The notes under the pieces: model-generated
Seen by the model: the letters and a program-made list of their open reading frames with translations, nothing else
Told to the model about the DNA's origin: nothing
The model's database searches: none
Made by a program: the position numbers and the translations under genes
Shown here: positions 11,948 through 22,624 of the stretch, piece by piece
Numbering within the stretch: position 1 is the stretch's first letter
Layout: each line of letters starts with the position of its first letter
Assembly: GCA_029747015.1 (NCBI GenBank)
Contig: JAKOGI010002156.1
Span: 1 to 64,000 of the forward strand
DNA length: 64,000 nucleotides
Direction: 5' to 3'
Source of the DNA: Carnegiea gigantea
Lineage: Eukaryota; Streptophyta; Magnoliopsida; Caryophyllales; Cactaceae

Positions 11948-12086
11948 AATTAGGCAAGTCAGAAAAATTAAATAAAAAAGAGATCTTATGCAAATCTTTA
12001 CCATATACATATAAATAAGATTCTTTAGATAAGTGATAATAGATACTCTTTATCCATCGCCCTTAGGGCGACGTTTAGCAAAACCG
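11948..12086 (-). repeat. MULE terminal inverted repeat, right
   Basis: Inverted partner of 8382-8520. The element ends at CAAAACCG (12086). Confidence 0.92.
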
Positions 12087-12429
12087 TTTTTTAATAAGCT
12101 TGAACTTAGGTTTGAAATTAATACCGAAGCTATAAGAGCTTATCATGTGTCAAACATTAAACTCGGGATATTTTATTTATAAAGTTTACATCAAGCTTTA
12201 AACTATATTTGGACGGATACAACTCAAATCAAACCTTGTTGATTAGGGGTCTGAAGAACACCAGTATAGCGCCCTTTGATATCTTCATGATAACAAGATC
12301 ATGCAATAGATTTCAACTGTATTTTGATTTGTGTAAAATCAAGGAGGTGGTTCATAAAATACCCCTCAGGGGTAGGGAAATAGTGGTCATGTTTGTTATT
12401 TTTAATGCATCACTCTTCACACACCCACA

Positions 12430-12453
12430 GCGAGAGAGAGAGAGAGAGAGATC
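12430..12453. repeat. GA microsatellite
   Basis: Run of about eleven GA units in unique-looking sequence (12096-12750) in which I find no gene. Confidence 0.85.
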
Positions 12454-12750
12454 CACTTTACATCACCCTCAGATCACATTCAGCGAGACAGTACTTATGT
12501 AAAATGAAGGAGGTGGTTCATAAAATTAGATACATTTGCGCCACAATGAAACTGTACAAATGGCATCGGTTTGATTCACCACACAACTTTGTAATTGAAT
12601 TATTTTAATTTAACCTTGACAACCAAATCAACTAAAAGGGCAACCAAGAAAGAAGCGATGCACGGAAAATTCTTAGATACAAACGTATATATTTAATATG
12701 GTAATATGGTACACACTCTAGAGTCGTGTAGTGGACACCGTTTGATATGT

Positions 12751-12917
12751 TACAGTATATCTTTTTTTTCCGCAGTAATTTATCTTTTCTGTTCTACAAT
12801 GTTCATTTCCTTCCTGCAGTGTTCCCTTTGTTTTGCACAATGTATCTTTTCTTACCTGTAATGTATTTTTTCATGTCTGTAGTGTACCTTTTGTTCCCTA
12901 CAATGTATCTTTTTCTA
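12751..12917. repeat. Minisatellite, about 8 units of 20-22 bp
   Basis: Successive units begin TACAGTATAT, CAGTAATTTA, TACAATGTTC, TGCAGTGTTC, CACAATGTAT, TGTAATGTAT, TGTAGTGTAC and TACAATGTAT. Each is followed by a CTTTT-rich half, giving a loose consensus YRYARTGTAYCTTTTSTT. It lies about 0.5 kb beyond the stop codon of the ligase gene. Confidence 0.75.
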
Positions 12918-13380
12918 AACGATTGGGCTGGCAGAATTACGAAAATGCTTATTCGATTGGGAAAAGTGAAATAGAGGATAAACCCAATTATATGATACCT
13001 CTTATATAGATATGTACCTGAGCATAGTACATAGATATGTACCTTAGAATTACTGCGAATGCACAGCCTAATATGCTGCGCACCTGCAATCAAAGCAATC
13101 TGAGTTTTTTGTTCTTGTTCTAGTTGCACACCCCCCCCCCCCCTCTCCTTGTTTTCCCTGAAGAGGAAAAAAGAGGGAGGGGACATTCATCAGTTGTGTG
13201 AGAAGCTTCCCCTCCGAAGACATATAACAATATGGGGAAGAACCAGAGGATGACCCCTGCAGAAAAAAAGACAGGCATAATCAACATGAACTTTGAACTC
13301 CCAGACCAGAGTCCAACTGCAAGCAGTTGCGGCCTGTAACTAAAGGATCCTTGCACAGGAAGCGCTCGCTGCTCTTGGAT
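12918..13380 (-). other. Region downstream of the acyl-CoA ligase gene (3' UTR and flank)
   Basis: Sequence next to the stop codon is less AT-rich than the surroundings and probably includes the 3' UTR. I could not find a convincing AATAAA. A C-homopolymer (about 13128-13142) lies inside. Confidence 0.4.
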
Positions 13381-16300
13381 TTATAACTTTGAACGACTAG
13401 ATAGAGCTTGATTTACAAGCTCTCTCCTAAGGATCTTTCCCGAGGGATTCTTCGGAATGCTGCTGACAAAAGCAACACGGCGTACCTTCTTGTATGGAGA
13501 AACCTGCGAAGAAGTGAAAACTTCACAACTTAGGGTTTGAAAGCAGAACTAAGCAATCAAAGCTGTTCTGGGTTTGACGCAACAGAGCGTGAAAACGGTG
13601 ATACTGCATATTAACATGGATGGGCTCTCTGTACGGTGCATGCTTTCTTCAGATGTGCTTTATTACTCATCTACAGAGCAGCACTTTAAGTGACTCCAGT
13701 ACCATACCCGTAAGACGGTCAGGGCATGAATTATAAAAAGTAAAAAGGTGGCCCCCTCTAACTGCAATCATCAAGGCATGAACACTATGAACAAAAGAAC
13801 CCAGTCAGTAACAACAAGACTATAGTCACATAAGACCATGAAGTTAACTTGACATCATTGTTTACCACTTACCAGAGGAAGCCTCACCAACTGGATACAA
13901 CTTAAATGTAGTCCACAACCAGACAATAACACTGATGATTTTGAGGTTAACGCCATCATGCAAAAATATGAACCTATTATACCTATCACTAAAGATTATT
14001 GCTCCACAGTTTTCCAGCCCATTAATTTCAACTCTAGAGTTCTTGGACTCTTGGCATCAACCTTGACCATTGAAGTAAAGGCATGTCAACGGATCAAGAA
14101 TAATTTTGTAATCAACTTAAGGTATAGCTTGCCTGTTTAGCTACATAATCCATCACTTGAGACTCAGTTATGGTGCTTCCTGGTTTCCTGACTACAAATG
14201 CCATGGGTATTTGTCCAGCTTCTTCATCAGGATAACTGCATGCACCAACATAACATCCATTAAGTTCTTTATAATCTAAGAAGGAACGAAGTAAGAGCAA
14301 TAGCATAGATGTGATTCACATGAATTAATCAAAACGGTTGTACATTAGACACCCATTAATGTAATAGCCCCTGACGCAATTGAGGAATTTTCCAAACCCA
14401 TATGAATTCATAACTGGATTGATCACACAGAGCTCCACATGGACAACCCCCCCCCCCCCCCCCCCCCGGGCGGGGGCCAATCAGACAGTAATAAGACTAT
14501 CAAGTTAAACAGCAGGCAATGTAGAGGAGAAAAACTCATTATGGATATCCTTGACACGACATTCTTTAATTATTAAAAAAAAAAAAGGCATCCAATACAG
14601 CAATAACAATGAAGTAGATTATTTACGGAACAACAGCTGCATCAGCAATCTCTGGATGAGATAGTAGCAAACGTTCCAACTCAGCTGGAGGAACCTGTCA
14701 ATAAAGACCATGAACCACTTCATATACAAGCCAAAATGAATAAATACTCGAAAGCCTGTGTTCAGAACATTGATCAGCAATCTTACCTGATACCCCTTGT
14801 ACTTGATCAACTCTTTCAACCGATCAACAATATAAAGGAATCCATCAGAGTCAAAATAACACAGGTCACCACTCTTCAACCACCCATCAGGAGAGAACGT
14901 TGCAGCAGTTGCCTCTTCATCCCCCACATAGCCTGCAGTTGACATCATTAACATTCGCATTAAAAACAGTGCCTAGAATGCCAGTTTTGTCCTCTCAGTG
15001 GATGGTTCTTAACCCTTTAGCAAATAAACCTAATGACATCAATCTCTTGGATAAGAACATGACATAATACGCATAATTTCTACCACATACGAAGTCATAG
15101 CCTGTTTAGCATGAACTGTTCAAAGCTATAGGCTCCGGACAAGTCCAATCCATTCATTAGAAGTGTCTGACATGGTCAAATCAACTACCCTTTTTTTTCA
15201 AGCTAAGGAATTTTTTTAATGGTATTGTCACAGTAATTACAGCTCCAACATCTGAAAGGAAATCTACCTTTCATAATCATTGGTCCACGCAGCCACAGTT
15301 CCCCTTGTTGGCCAGGTGGTAAGGCCTCCCCTGTTGAAGGATCCACTATCTTTGCCTCAAAAAGCTCTGATAGACGGCCAACAGAGCCATATCGTTCACA
15401 TTCTTCAGGCCCTAATGCTCTTGCTGCTGCACCTGCAGTCTCGGTCATGCCATATCCCTACAATAAAAAGGAGAATGTTTAATCAAATATTCTCATCCCA
15501 GCCAACAGCACCTTTTCTCCATAACTTGTGTCTACAACAAGGAACCCAAGTTTTCCAATTTTATGTCACTTCTTACGTGTAGAGACTGAAATGTGAGTAT
15601 AACATCCAAAGAACAGACACTTAGAAGTGGAAGTATCCTCTAATCTATCTAGTTTTTACTAGCTGATCATTATGGTCATTTCAGCTATGCAGATCTCCAA
15701 TTTGATTTGGTTTCTGCGTTATACATTCCCCACTCCAACAAGGCTAACAACACCAACAGCATTAACTTTTCTTTGGAGTTTGACTCTTCCGCTGCCTTAA
15801 TTAATTCACAGCAAACTCTACCCCCCACAATCCAGACCACACCCTGAGAACAACCCAACCCTTCCCCCCCCCCCCCCAAAAAAAAAAAAAAAAAAAAAAT
15901 GGCAAACAATAAACAAGAGAGAGGGGGGTGGAGGGAGAGATAAAGCTTCACATGTCCCCTTTCCATCCATCATTCATTTTCATCCACAAGAGAGGTGAAC
16001 TTCCTTTCCTCCATCGTCAGCCATAGCAAGATGTTCTCTTCAAATAAAACAAAAATCTAAAATTTGCTTCATGCATGGATTTCCTCTTGCCACCATCAAC
16101 CAACATTTATGGAGTTTTTCTTTTCTCCATTTGCTTTGATAAAAAGGGCCCAGATCCAAGACCAGAATGAAAATTTAAAAGAATCACAAATTCAGTAGCA
16201 AGGATCTAGCGGCCAGTTACAAGAAGCGGAGCCTCATCTTAGTCATTACCAGTTCCCATTTGATTAATTCTACATATTTGCCGACATTTAGTCACCTCCT

Positions 16301-19300
16301 TTCAACTCTCCTTTTTCTGTGGTGATGCAAGACAAAGAGCAAAAATATAAAAAGGAAAGAAATATCCCGCTAAGATCCAACTAATCTTTTAGCATTGGGA
16401 ATAATCAATAAAGCTTTTGTTGATATGAGTAGTAGTTGTATATTCGAATATGACCTCCGAAATGACAAAGAAAAGGAACATCACACTCTCCCACTTGAAT
16501 ATCTTATGAACCCAAGAAACACATGGTTTTTTGTTTAAGAGACTAAGACAGCCCACAGTGCTTAAGACCATTTGAAAGGCCATTCCAACAAACCTTCTAA
16601 TCTCTTCATTTTCACCATGGCTTGAAGAAGAAAAACTCTATCAGAGATAAGCGTTAACTCCATGCCATACAAAAACCATATATATGACATCCCATTGTTG
16701 ACCTATTACCGAAGTATAAAATGACCAACCACTTGGCTAGCGCATCATACAAACTTATCTTCCATCCTCATTACTTTGACTTGTCAGTCCACCAGACCTT
16801 GGCACTATCAGGAGGCCCCAGCTAATCTGTTTCTGCAATCCTTTGACACCATTGTTGTCAGTCAAAAGCTCTTGCATACACACCAGCAGAAAGATTCATC
16901 AATTCAGGTTATTCCATAATGCTTCTAACTACTGTATTCAGTGATCAAACCCAAAGTGATAATTGCAGCTCTAGCATACAGTAGACAACTAAAATGGGCA
17001 ATCACGCATTCTAGCACGGCCATACAAGACCACAAAACTTCTTCACTCCCAGCTCATCGACACCCTTCACACCCTGCTTCTGCCAACCCCTAAATTTCAG
17101 CGATTTGATTTCCATAACAGTGAACATCACAAAACATAGAGGTCATGCTCTGCTCATATTTCCATTCAATTTGATGAGAAGATAAGAAGACTATTTCAAC
17201 AAGTCCATGTGTTTGTCTAGCATAGAACATGTGCAATGGTGAGCCAAATTTTTGGCTCATCAATAGCGACCTACCAATTCCACATCAGCTTCTAAGCCAA
17301 TTTTTTGGCTCATCTTCTCGCAAAAACCCCAATACAATCTCTTCATCGTCGTCTTCTTTTTCCTCATCTGCGCATTTCTTTGCTTTTCTTTCCAACATAC
17401 CTACCCTGCCGCCCCTCTTCTCGCAAAAACCCCAACACACTCACTCACTCATGGCTTTCTTCAATCAAAAAAATAAAAAAATAAAAAAAAGGTGAATGTC
17501 AGCCAACGTCATGGTGATAAGTTCCTCTCTTCCCTTTCTCTTTCACCCGTTTTTGCGATTCATCTTCTCCATCTTTCTACCCCATCATGACCATGGCTAT
17601 TTCTTCCTTCCCCTAAAATCATTACCCAAAAAAAAAAGAAAAATAAAACCTAAACCACAAAACGACGAACCTTGAGCTGCCTCGCAGCCCACAGCCGTCC
17701 TTCGAGCCGCTCGCCTACCTTCCCTGCTGCATGTCTTCCGAGTGGTGCCCAGCCGGCTCGCTCGCAGGCTAAATTTGGCTCACGAGCCTGCCGTTGCACC
17801 TGGTTACATTATCCAATCACCATCACGAGCTTTTATCTTCTCTTACTTTATTCCAAATACATTAGAGCAGATGCAATGGTTTCCCGCGGGTTGGAAACTT
17901 GGGAAAGCGAGCAGGAATACTTCCCATCAGCATGCATTGGTTGACTTGTTCCACTTTGCTCACGAGCAAGCTGCGGGAAGCGGGAAGGCTTCCACCTTTT
18001 TTCTTTTTTTTTGGTTTTTTTTTTTTGTAAGTTTTATTGATTTTTTGTTTTCTTTTTATTTTAAAAAAGTAGTTGTGTGTTAGTGTGTGGGTCCATGGAT
18101 ATTATTTTATTTGGTGAGCCAATTGTTGGAGAGGGTGAGGCTTGTGAGATAAAAAATTGGAGAGAGAGTTGATGTGGCAGTGGTAGGCCCCCACCGGTGA
18201 GCCAAAAATCCCGCCCACCATTGCACATACTCTTAAATAATGTTTGTCATGACACCACACTTCATTTCTCAATAAGCTGAGCGACAATGAGCAAACGCAG
18301 TGCTCGCCCCGCTGGAAGGAAAGGGAGGGGGGCGAGCCACCGGGCCACCCGCTGGCGTGCACTGGCCGGCTCACGGCCTCTGGCCCGCGGGGAGGCTGCT
18401 GGGGGGCGAGCCTTCCCCCTTCCTTTTTTCTTTGTTTTTTTGGGTTTTTTTAATTTTTATTGGTTTTTTTGTTTTGTTTTTGAATTTTAAAGTAGTAGTT
18501 GGTGTTAATGTATGGATGCACGGGTATTATTTTATTTGATAAGTTAAAATAATGAACTAACTATTGAAAAGGGTAAGATTTGGAAGGTAAAAAATTAAAG
18601 AGAGGGTTGATGTGATAACGATAGACCCTCACTAGTGAGCCAAAAAAATTGGCTCACCATTGTCTCTGCTTTAGGATTCTAAAAACAGAGTAACCCTTTG
18701 GCTCTGATTCATGTTGGCCCTGTTCATCTCAACCTATTTTTTGCTAAACAAAACTTTTAAGAACTTATTTTTGTTCAAGAGCTTACATTTTGGTGTAAAG
18801 GTGGACGCAAATGTCGCTATAAGCGAAATTTCAACACAGATATTTGGCAACAACTTCTGTGAACTTGTTTACTGAAAACTAAACTCGTCTAAACTTATTC
18901 AAGAAAAATAAGTTAAAAGATCATAACAATGGCTCGAATCAAACTGAAGAAAATTTAAATTAAACTTAAGCATCGAGACACAATCACTCCACTAAAATCA
19001 ACGTATGAACAAGTGAAAGGATATTACCTGAGTTAAATCCACATTGGGGAATCGAGCTTTGAATCGTTCAGCGACTTCCTTTCCGAGAGGAGCGCCGCCA
19101 CACCCAAGCGATTCAAGCGAGCTGAGATCATACTTGTCCGTCAGCCCAGATTTCGCCATAGCCACAACCAATGGCGGTGAAACCGGCATGTAAACGACCC
19201 TATACTTTTCGATAGCCGCCAACATCTTCTCAAAATCAAACCTCGGCATCACAACCATAGTTTCCGCCATAGACACCGCCCTCAAAAGCATGAAGAACCC

Positions 19301-20068
19301 AAAGACATGGAACAGGGGAAGAGTGAAGAGACAGATTGGGCGATTTTTGGCCTTCTTCTCGGTCCGCACATGGTAGAACCCAGCAATTAGAGCAATGAGA
19401 TTCCGATGAGTCAATTCCACCCCCTTGACTCGCCCTGTAGTACCCGATGAGTACAGAATAGCCGCCGTGTCGGATTGGGAGAAGCTGATTCGGGGCCGAT
19501 TGCCGGGGTGAGTCAGCATTGAGTCGAACTCAGGCGAGTCGATGAAGATTGTGCGGAAATTGAAGGACCGAAGCTTAGGCGCCATGGAAGAAACCGAGAA
19601 GATGACGCTCGGACGGGCGAGCTCGACGAGGTGAGTCAACTCAGACTGAGTCGAAAGCGGGTTGGCCGGAGAGACGACGACGCCGAGGGATAGGACAGCG
19701 AAGTAGAGAACGGGAACGTGAAGAGAGGAAGGGCAGAGAATGAGAGCGACATCGCCGGCGGACAGAGATGAGGAGAGAGAAAGAGAGAGGGAGTCGACCC
19801 GGCGGAGGAAGTCGGCGTAGGAGAGAGAAACGTCGACGGCGGCGTCGATGAGGACGGTGATGGAGGGAGAGAAATCGTCGGCCGCGGAGAGGAGAGAGAA
19901 AACGTAGTCGGTGACGGAGAGAGAGGAGGTTTCCGGCGGGAGAGGGACTTGAAGGCGGAGGCTACGGTATGTCTTGGTGGCAGAGCAGTACCCGCTTCGA
20001 GGATCCATTGATGAGCAACAAGGAATTGGGGTGGTAGTGGAGGAATGGTGTGTGGGTGGAGCAGCCAT
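13381..20068 (-). CDS. 4-coumarate:CoA ligase-like acyl-CoA synthetase, predicted peroxisomal
   Basis: ANL-superfamily enzyme that adenylates a carboxylic acid with ATP and forms its CoA thioester. Six exons join in frame: 19028-20068, 15268-15457, 14787-14932, 14627-14694, 14133-14235 and 13381-13503, giving 556 codons. Visible motifs: AMP-binding loop [10 protein letters not shown] (207-216), LPLFHVFG (250-257), GYGMTE (348-353), GWLKSGD (427-433), [16 protein letters not shown] (444-459), and [13 protein letters not shown] with the C-terminal catalytic Lys539. The protein ends SKL, a canonical type-1 peroxisomal targeting signal. From memory of the family it most resembles Arabidopsis 4CLL9 (At5g63380), a peroxisomal ligase reported to activate fatty acids and the jasmonate precursor OPDA; substrate here is inference. 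The first ATG sits in strong context (CCACCATGG). A second Met at residue 21 (20006-20008) is where family similarity starts, so a 536-residue form is possible. Introns are GT-AG except intron 5 (GC-AG). Intron 1 is 3.57 kb and MITE-filled. No frame lesions were seen. Confidence 0.93.
14131..14132 (-). other. Non-canonical GC splice donor of ligase intron 5
   Basis: On the gene strand the exon ends AAACAG and the intron starts GCAAGC; the matching acceptor is TTCGCAG before exon 6. Using this junction keeps the frame and the conserved order [20 protein letters not shown] is the usual context of rare GC-AG introns. A GT donor in frame was not found nearby. Confidence 0.85.
17225..17806. mobile_element. 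Relic of GTGCAATGG-type Tourist-like MITE (intron 1, copy a)
   Basis: The left end GAACATGTGCAATGGTGAGC is followed by a short hairpin (GAGCCAAA/TTTGGCTC). The right end near 17780-17806 reads GGCTCACGAG...CCGTTGCACC, an inverted approximation. Orientation is opposite to the copies at 17865 and 18276. The interior is GC-rich near the right end and the target duplication is not clear, so the right boundary is uncertain. Confidence 0.45.
17865..18232. mobile_element. Tourist-like MITE (intron 1, copy b), TSD TTA
   Basis: Termini GAGCAGATGCAATGGT and ACCATTGCACATACTC are inverted repeats. TTA flanks both sides (17862-17864 and 18233-18235). It is 368 bp with a GC-rich left half and a T-rich middle, and shares the stretch GGGTCCATGGATATTATTTT-like with the copy at 41309. 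Confidence 0.85.
18276..18669. mobile_element. Tourist-like MITE (intron 1, copy c)
   Basis: Left end GCTGAGCGACAATGAGC; right end GGCTCACCATTGTCTCTGC with the hairpin TGAGCCAAAAAAATTGGCTC just inside. It is 394 bp. The flanks TAA and TTT no longer match. It has the same internal order as copies at 17865 and 41309: GC-rich core, T-tract, GGTATTATTTTATTTG block, then the GTGAGCC hairpin. Confidence 0.8.
18670..19027. other. Remainder of ligase intron 1 next to exon 1
   Basis: AT-rich intronic sequence. Its first about 110 bases after the exon 1 donor are also recognisable next to the pseudogene at 47944 (shared ATATCCTTT and GTTGATTTT blocks). Confidence 0.6.
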
Positions 20069-20560
20069 GGTGGACAGGGAGAGAAGGAGAAGTGTTTTTT
20101 TTTTTTTTTTTTAAAGCATACATCAGAGGACGGGTGGGGCGGCAGAGTGCATTGAAGCTGAGGCGTTGTTTGGATCAAGCAAAACGGCAGGTCGTGATTT
20201 GTGAATGTGATCAATTGGCTTACGGCTTATCAACGAACTAATGACACTGGGCCGACCATCAATTTATTAGATAGTGTAAGTTTTTTTTTTTTTTTTTTTT
20301 ACCTTCCGTTTTTGGGTCTGATTATCGAAAGTCTAAACACTGCAACGGTGCAACCCCTTTCTGGTTCTCTCTTCCCTTTTTTTTTTTTTTCCCCCCCCCG
20401 GGAAGGCCAGGTGTAAAAATAAAATCATATGGCCGTTTCTCTCTTTTGGATTGATGAATACCAGTCACCTATTGAGCCCTATTTTAGGAGAAGTCCCAAG
20501 GATCCAATGGGGCCAGGAGATGAGGGAACTAACGTCTAGGCCTTCCCAACGCCAACCCTC
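20069..20560 (-). promoter_or_regulatory. Presumed promoter and 5' UTR region of the ligase gene
   Basis: This is the sequence upstream of the start codon on the minus strand. It contains two long A/T homopolymers (20095-20112 and 20281-20300) and a T/C homopolymer (20379-20399). I cannot identify a TATA box or transcription start. The first about 110 bases upstream of the ATG are duplicated next to the pseudogene at 48983-49090. Confidence 0.3.
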
Positions 20561-20578
20561 TTTATTTCCCAAGTAAAT

Positions 20579-20893
20579 TTGGCAAATGGAGTTTTATTAT
20601 ATTCGAATGTTAGTGAGGAGAGTGACGAAGAAGACGCAAACACCCATTGGCAAATCATGTATCCTAATGACAGACATGATACGAGATTCATGCACATGAT
20701 TGGAAAGTACCCTCCCAGTAAAACCATGAAGGTTACCTATACCGTATGTGTGATGGTTAAAAATCTAACTAAAAAGACTCAGTTCAAGACATTATACCAT
20801 TATTGTTCTTTTGGATGGAAAACCACTTATACTAAGTGTCTATTGAAATCCAGAAGGTACTACATATATTGCGTGATATTGTATGCTCACTAA
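20579..20893 (+). CDS. Unrecognised 104-codon ORF
   Basis: Open frame with an acidic N-terminal patch (SEESDEEDA) and a mixed remainder. I recognise no domain. It ends about 40 bases before a polypurine-like GTGGGGGATTG and an LTR-like sequence, so if it ever coded it may be the 3' tail of a retroelement. It may equally be chance. Confidence 0.2.
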   Translation: MANGVLLYSNVSEESDEEDANTHWQIMYPNDRHDTRFMHMIGKYPPSKTMKVTYTVCVMVKNLTKKTQFKTLYHYCSFGWKTTYTKCLLKSRRYYIYCVILYAH

Positions 20894-20935
20894 GTATAAA
20901 ACATATCTACTTGACTCTCAAATCATGTGGGGGAT

Positions 20936-21753
20936 TGTTCGAAAATTATTTATGGCTTGAAAATCTGTTACGAGAATTATTTTTCTGAAGTTATTTATTT
21001 TACTCACAAAATCTTTTCTATAAAAATAACTTTTGGTGTAAATTTATTTTACCTTATTTTTGAAGTTTGACTTAATTTATTTTACCTTATTTTTATAGTT
21101 TGACTTGGTGGTTGTCACTTGGATAATGGTCCATTTTTGTTGGGATTATGCCCTTGTTTATTGGCTTATTAATATTTAGTTGGTTTATCAAAATCTTTGA
21201 TGCTCTTGGTGGGAGAGAAAAAGGGGGATGAAAATCCCTTATTTTTAGCTAGCTCCAACAGCATAAAGATAAATAATTTTCTTATAAATATAGGCTGAAG
21301 TTAGCGATGCAAGACGATTAATCACCAAAAGCCCATTAGAGTTTATGATGGTCTTGGAATCAAGAGTAACGGCCTTTATACAAAGTCATTTCATGGGTTT
21401 ATCATATATACGAAATTATACTATTTTGATCATTGGGTATATATTGGTTTGAAGTTCTCCTTGCTGCATCCGAAGAGAACTAATGGGTTGTGATATCTTG
21501 GGAAAATGCTGCACTTGAAGGAATTATTATCTTACAAGTGCAATGGGGCATTTCCTCTATAAAGAGAGTGCTTCGGCATGCTTTGACCGAGACTACTTCT
21601 AAACTCCTATTATTCTCTCTATTTACACTCCATCAACTAGTTGTTTATATTAATTTAATTTTGATGTTGTATCATATACCTAGATATATTTTATATGCTT
21701 ATACTCGGTGTATGTATAACTTCGATCTTATTATTGTATTATGGTGTATCACA
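20936..21753 (+). mobile_element. LTR-like sequence (3' LTR or solo LTR)
   Basis: It is preceded by a polypurine-tract-like CATGTGGGGGAT and begins TGTTCGAAAA. It contains a TATA-like CTCTATAAAGAGAG at about 21556, as a U3/R boundary would, and ends near TATCACA. No matching second LTR or flanking TSD was found, so this rests on the PPT-TG start and internal promoter only. Confidence 0.4.
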
Positions 21754-22624
21754 AATTAATATAAAAGTAATCCACTGTGTTTTTAGTCATTTTCTAAAAA
21801 AAAAAATAATATTTTCAACAAGTTTAAAGAAGAAAACTTACTACTTGTTTATTAACTAATTTGCACCCATGCTCTTGATGGGTCATTTAAATTTTAAAAT
21901 ATAACTTAGGTATAATTAGTTATAAAATGGAAAAGAAATAATTTGATAGTCTAAATAATTAATTTTAGTTCACAATGTAAATAGTAAAAAATTGTTCTTA
22001 TCATAATCTTCTATTTCAATAGAAAAAGTAACATATTCAATCCTTCAAAAGTACATTAGGAGGATATTAGGTATGAATTTGGATAGAGATGTTGCAAATT
22101 TCAAAACACATATAATGTATAGCAATGATAACATGCTAAAATTATACAATAAAAAACACGATATAGATAATTAAATATATATACAGAGCAAAATATTAAG
22201 AATGAGTAGAATTAAAATGAAACAATGTACCATAACTAATACCCAAAAAGAGTAAAACATTAAAGATTTTATTATAAATTTAACTCTTATCTTCTTAAAA
22301 TTTGAAACTATTTTTTTTTCTTATATCTTATTTTTAAAACTCGAGAAAGTCAGGAAGACTATCATCAATATGATCTTATAATTTTTTTTTAAAAGTATGT
22401 AATGCAAAGCTAGGTCAGGGGTGGGCCTCAAGGATTTTAAGATTTACGGCTGGTTTGAAGATTTATAGCTTGTGGGTTTAAGACTATTGTTTTGTATTTA
22501 GGGTTTGGGATTAGGGTTTAATGTGCTCTTCCATTTAATATTCATATGTTTATCGAAATTTTAAGAGCCTTTTCTCTCTGTGTAATGCAACTCTATTGAT
22601 CAATAATTCAATTGTATACATTGT
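21754..22624. other. AT-rich spacer
   Basis: No gene or element boundary recognised. Confidence 0.5.

Larger units (their letters stand above)
8382..12086 (-). mobile_element. Mutator-like element (MULE) with 139-bp TIRs and FAR1-type transposase relic
   Basis: Positions 8382-8520 and 11948-12086 are inverted copies of each other (139 bp, 11 mismatches by eye, about 92 percent identity), starting CGGTTTTGCTAAA. Just outside lie TTATTTAAT (8373-8381) and TTTTTTAAT (12087-12095), a 9-bp direct repeat with one mismatch, the length expected for Mutator transposition. The interior carries a decayed FAR1/MULE transposase on the minus strand and a GC-rich gene-like segment near the left end. The element is 3705 bp long. 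TIRs, TSD and transposase agree, so the class call is firm. Confidence 0.92.

Noticed and set aside
18102..18539. Apparent small proteins in ligase intron 1
   Set aside because: They lie inside the GC-rich cores of Tourist-like MITEs and are not shared as frames between copies.
19636..20214. 192-codon minus-strand frame rich in Pro/Ser overlapping ligase exon 1
   Set aside because: It is a shadow frame of exon 1; the other frame has all ANL motifs and joins the downstream exons.
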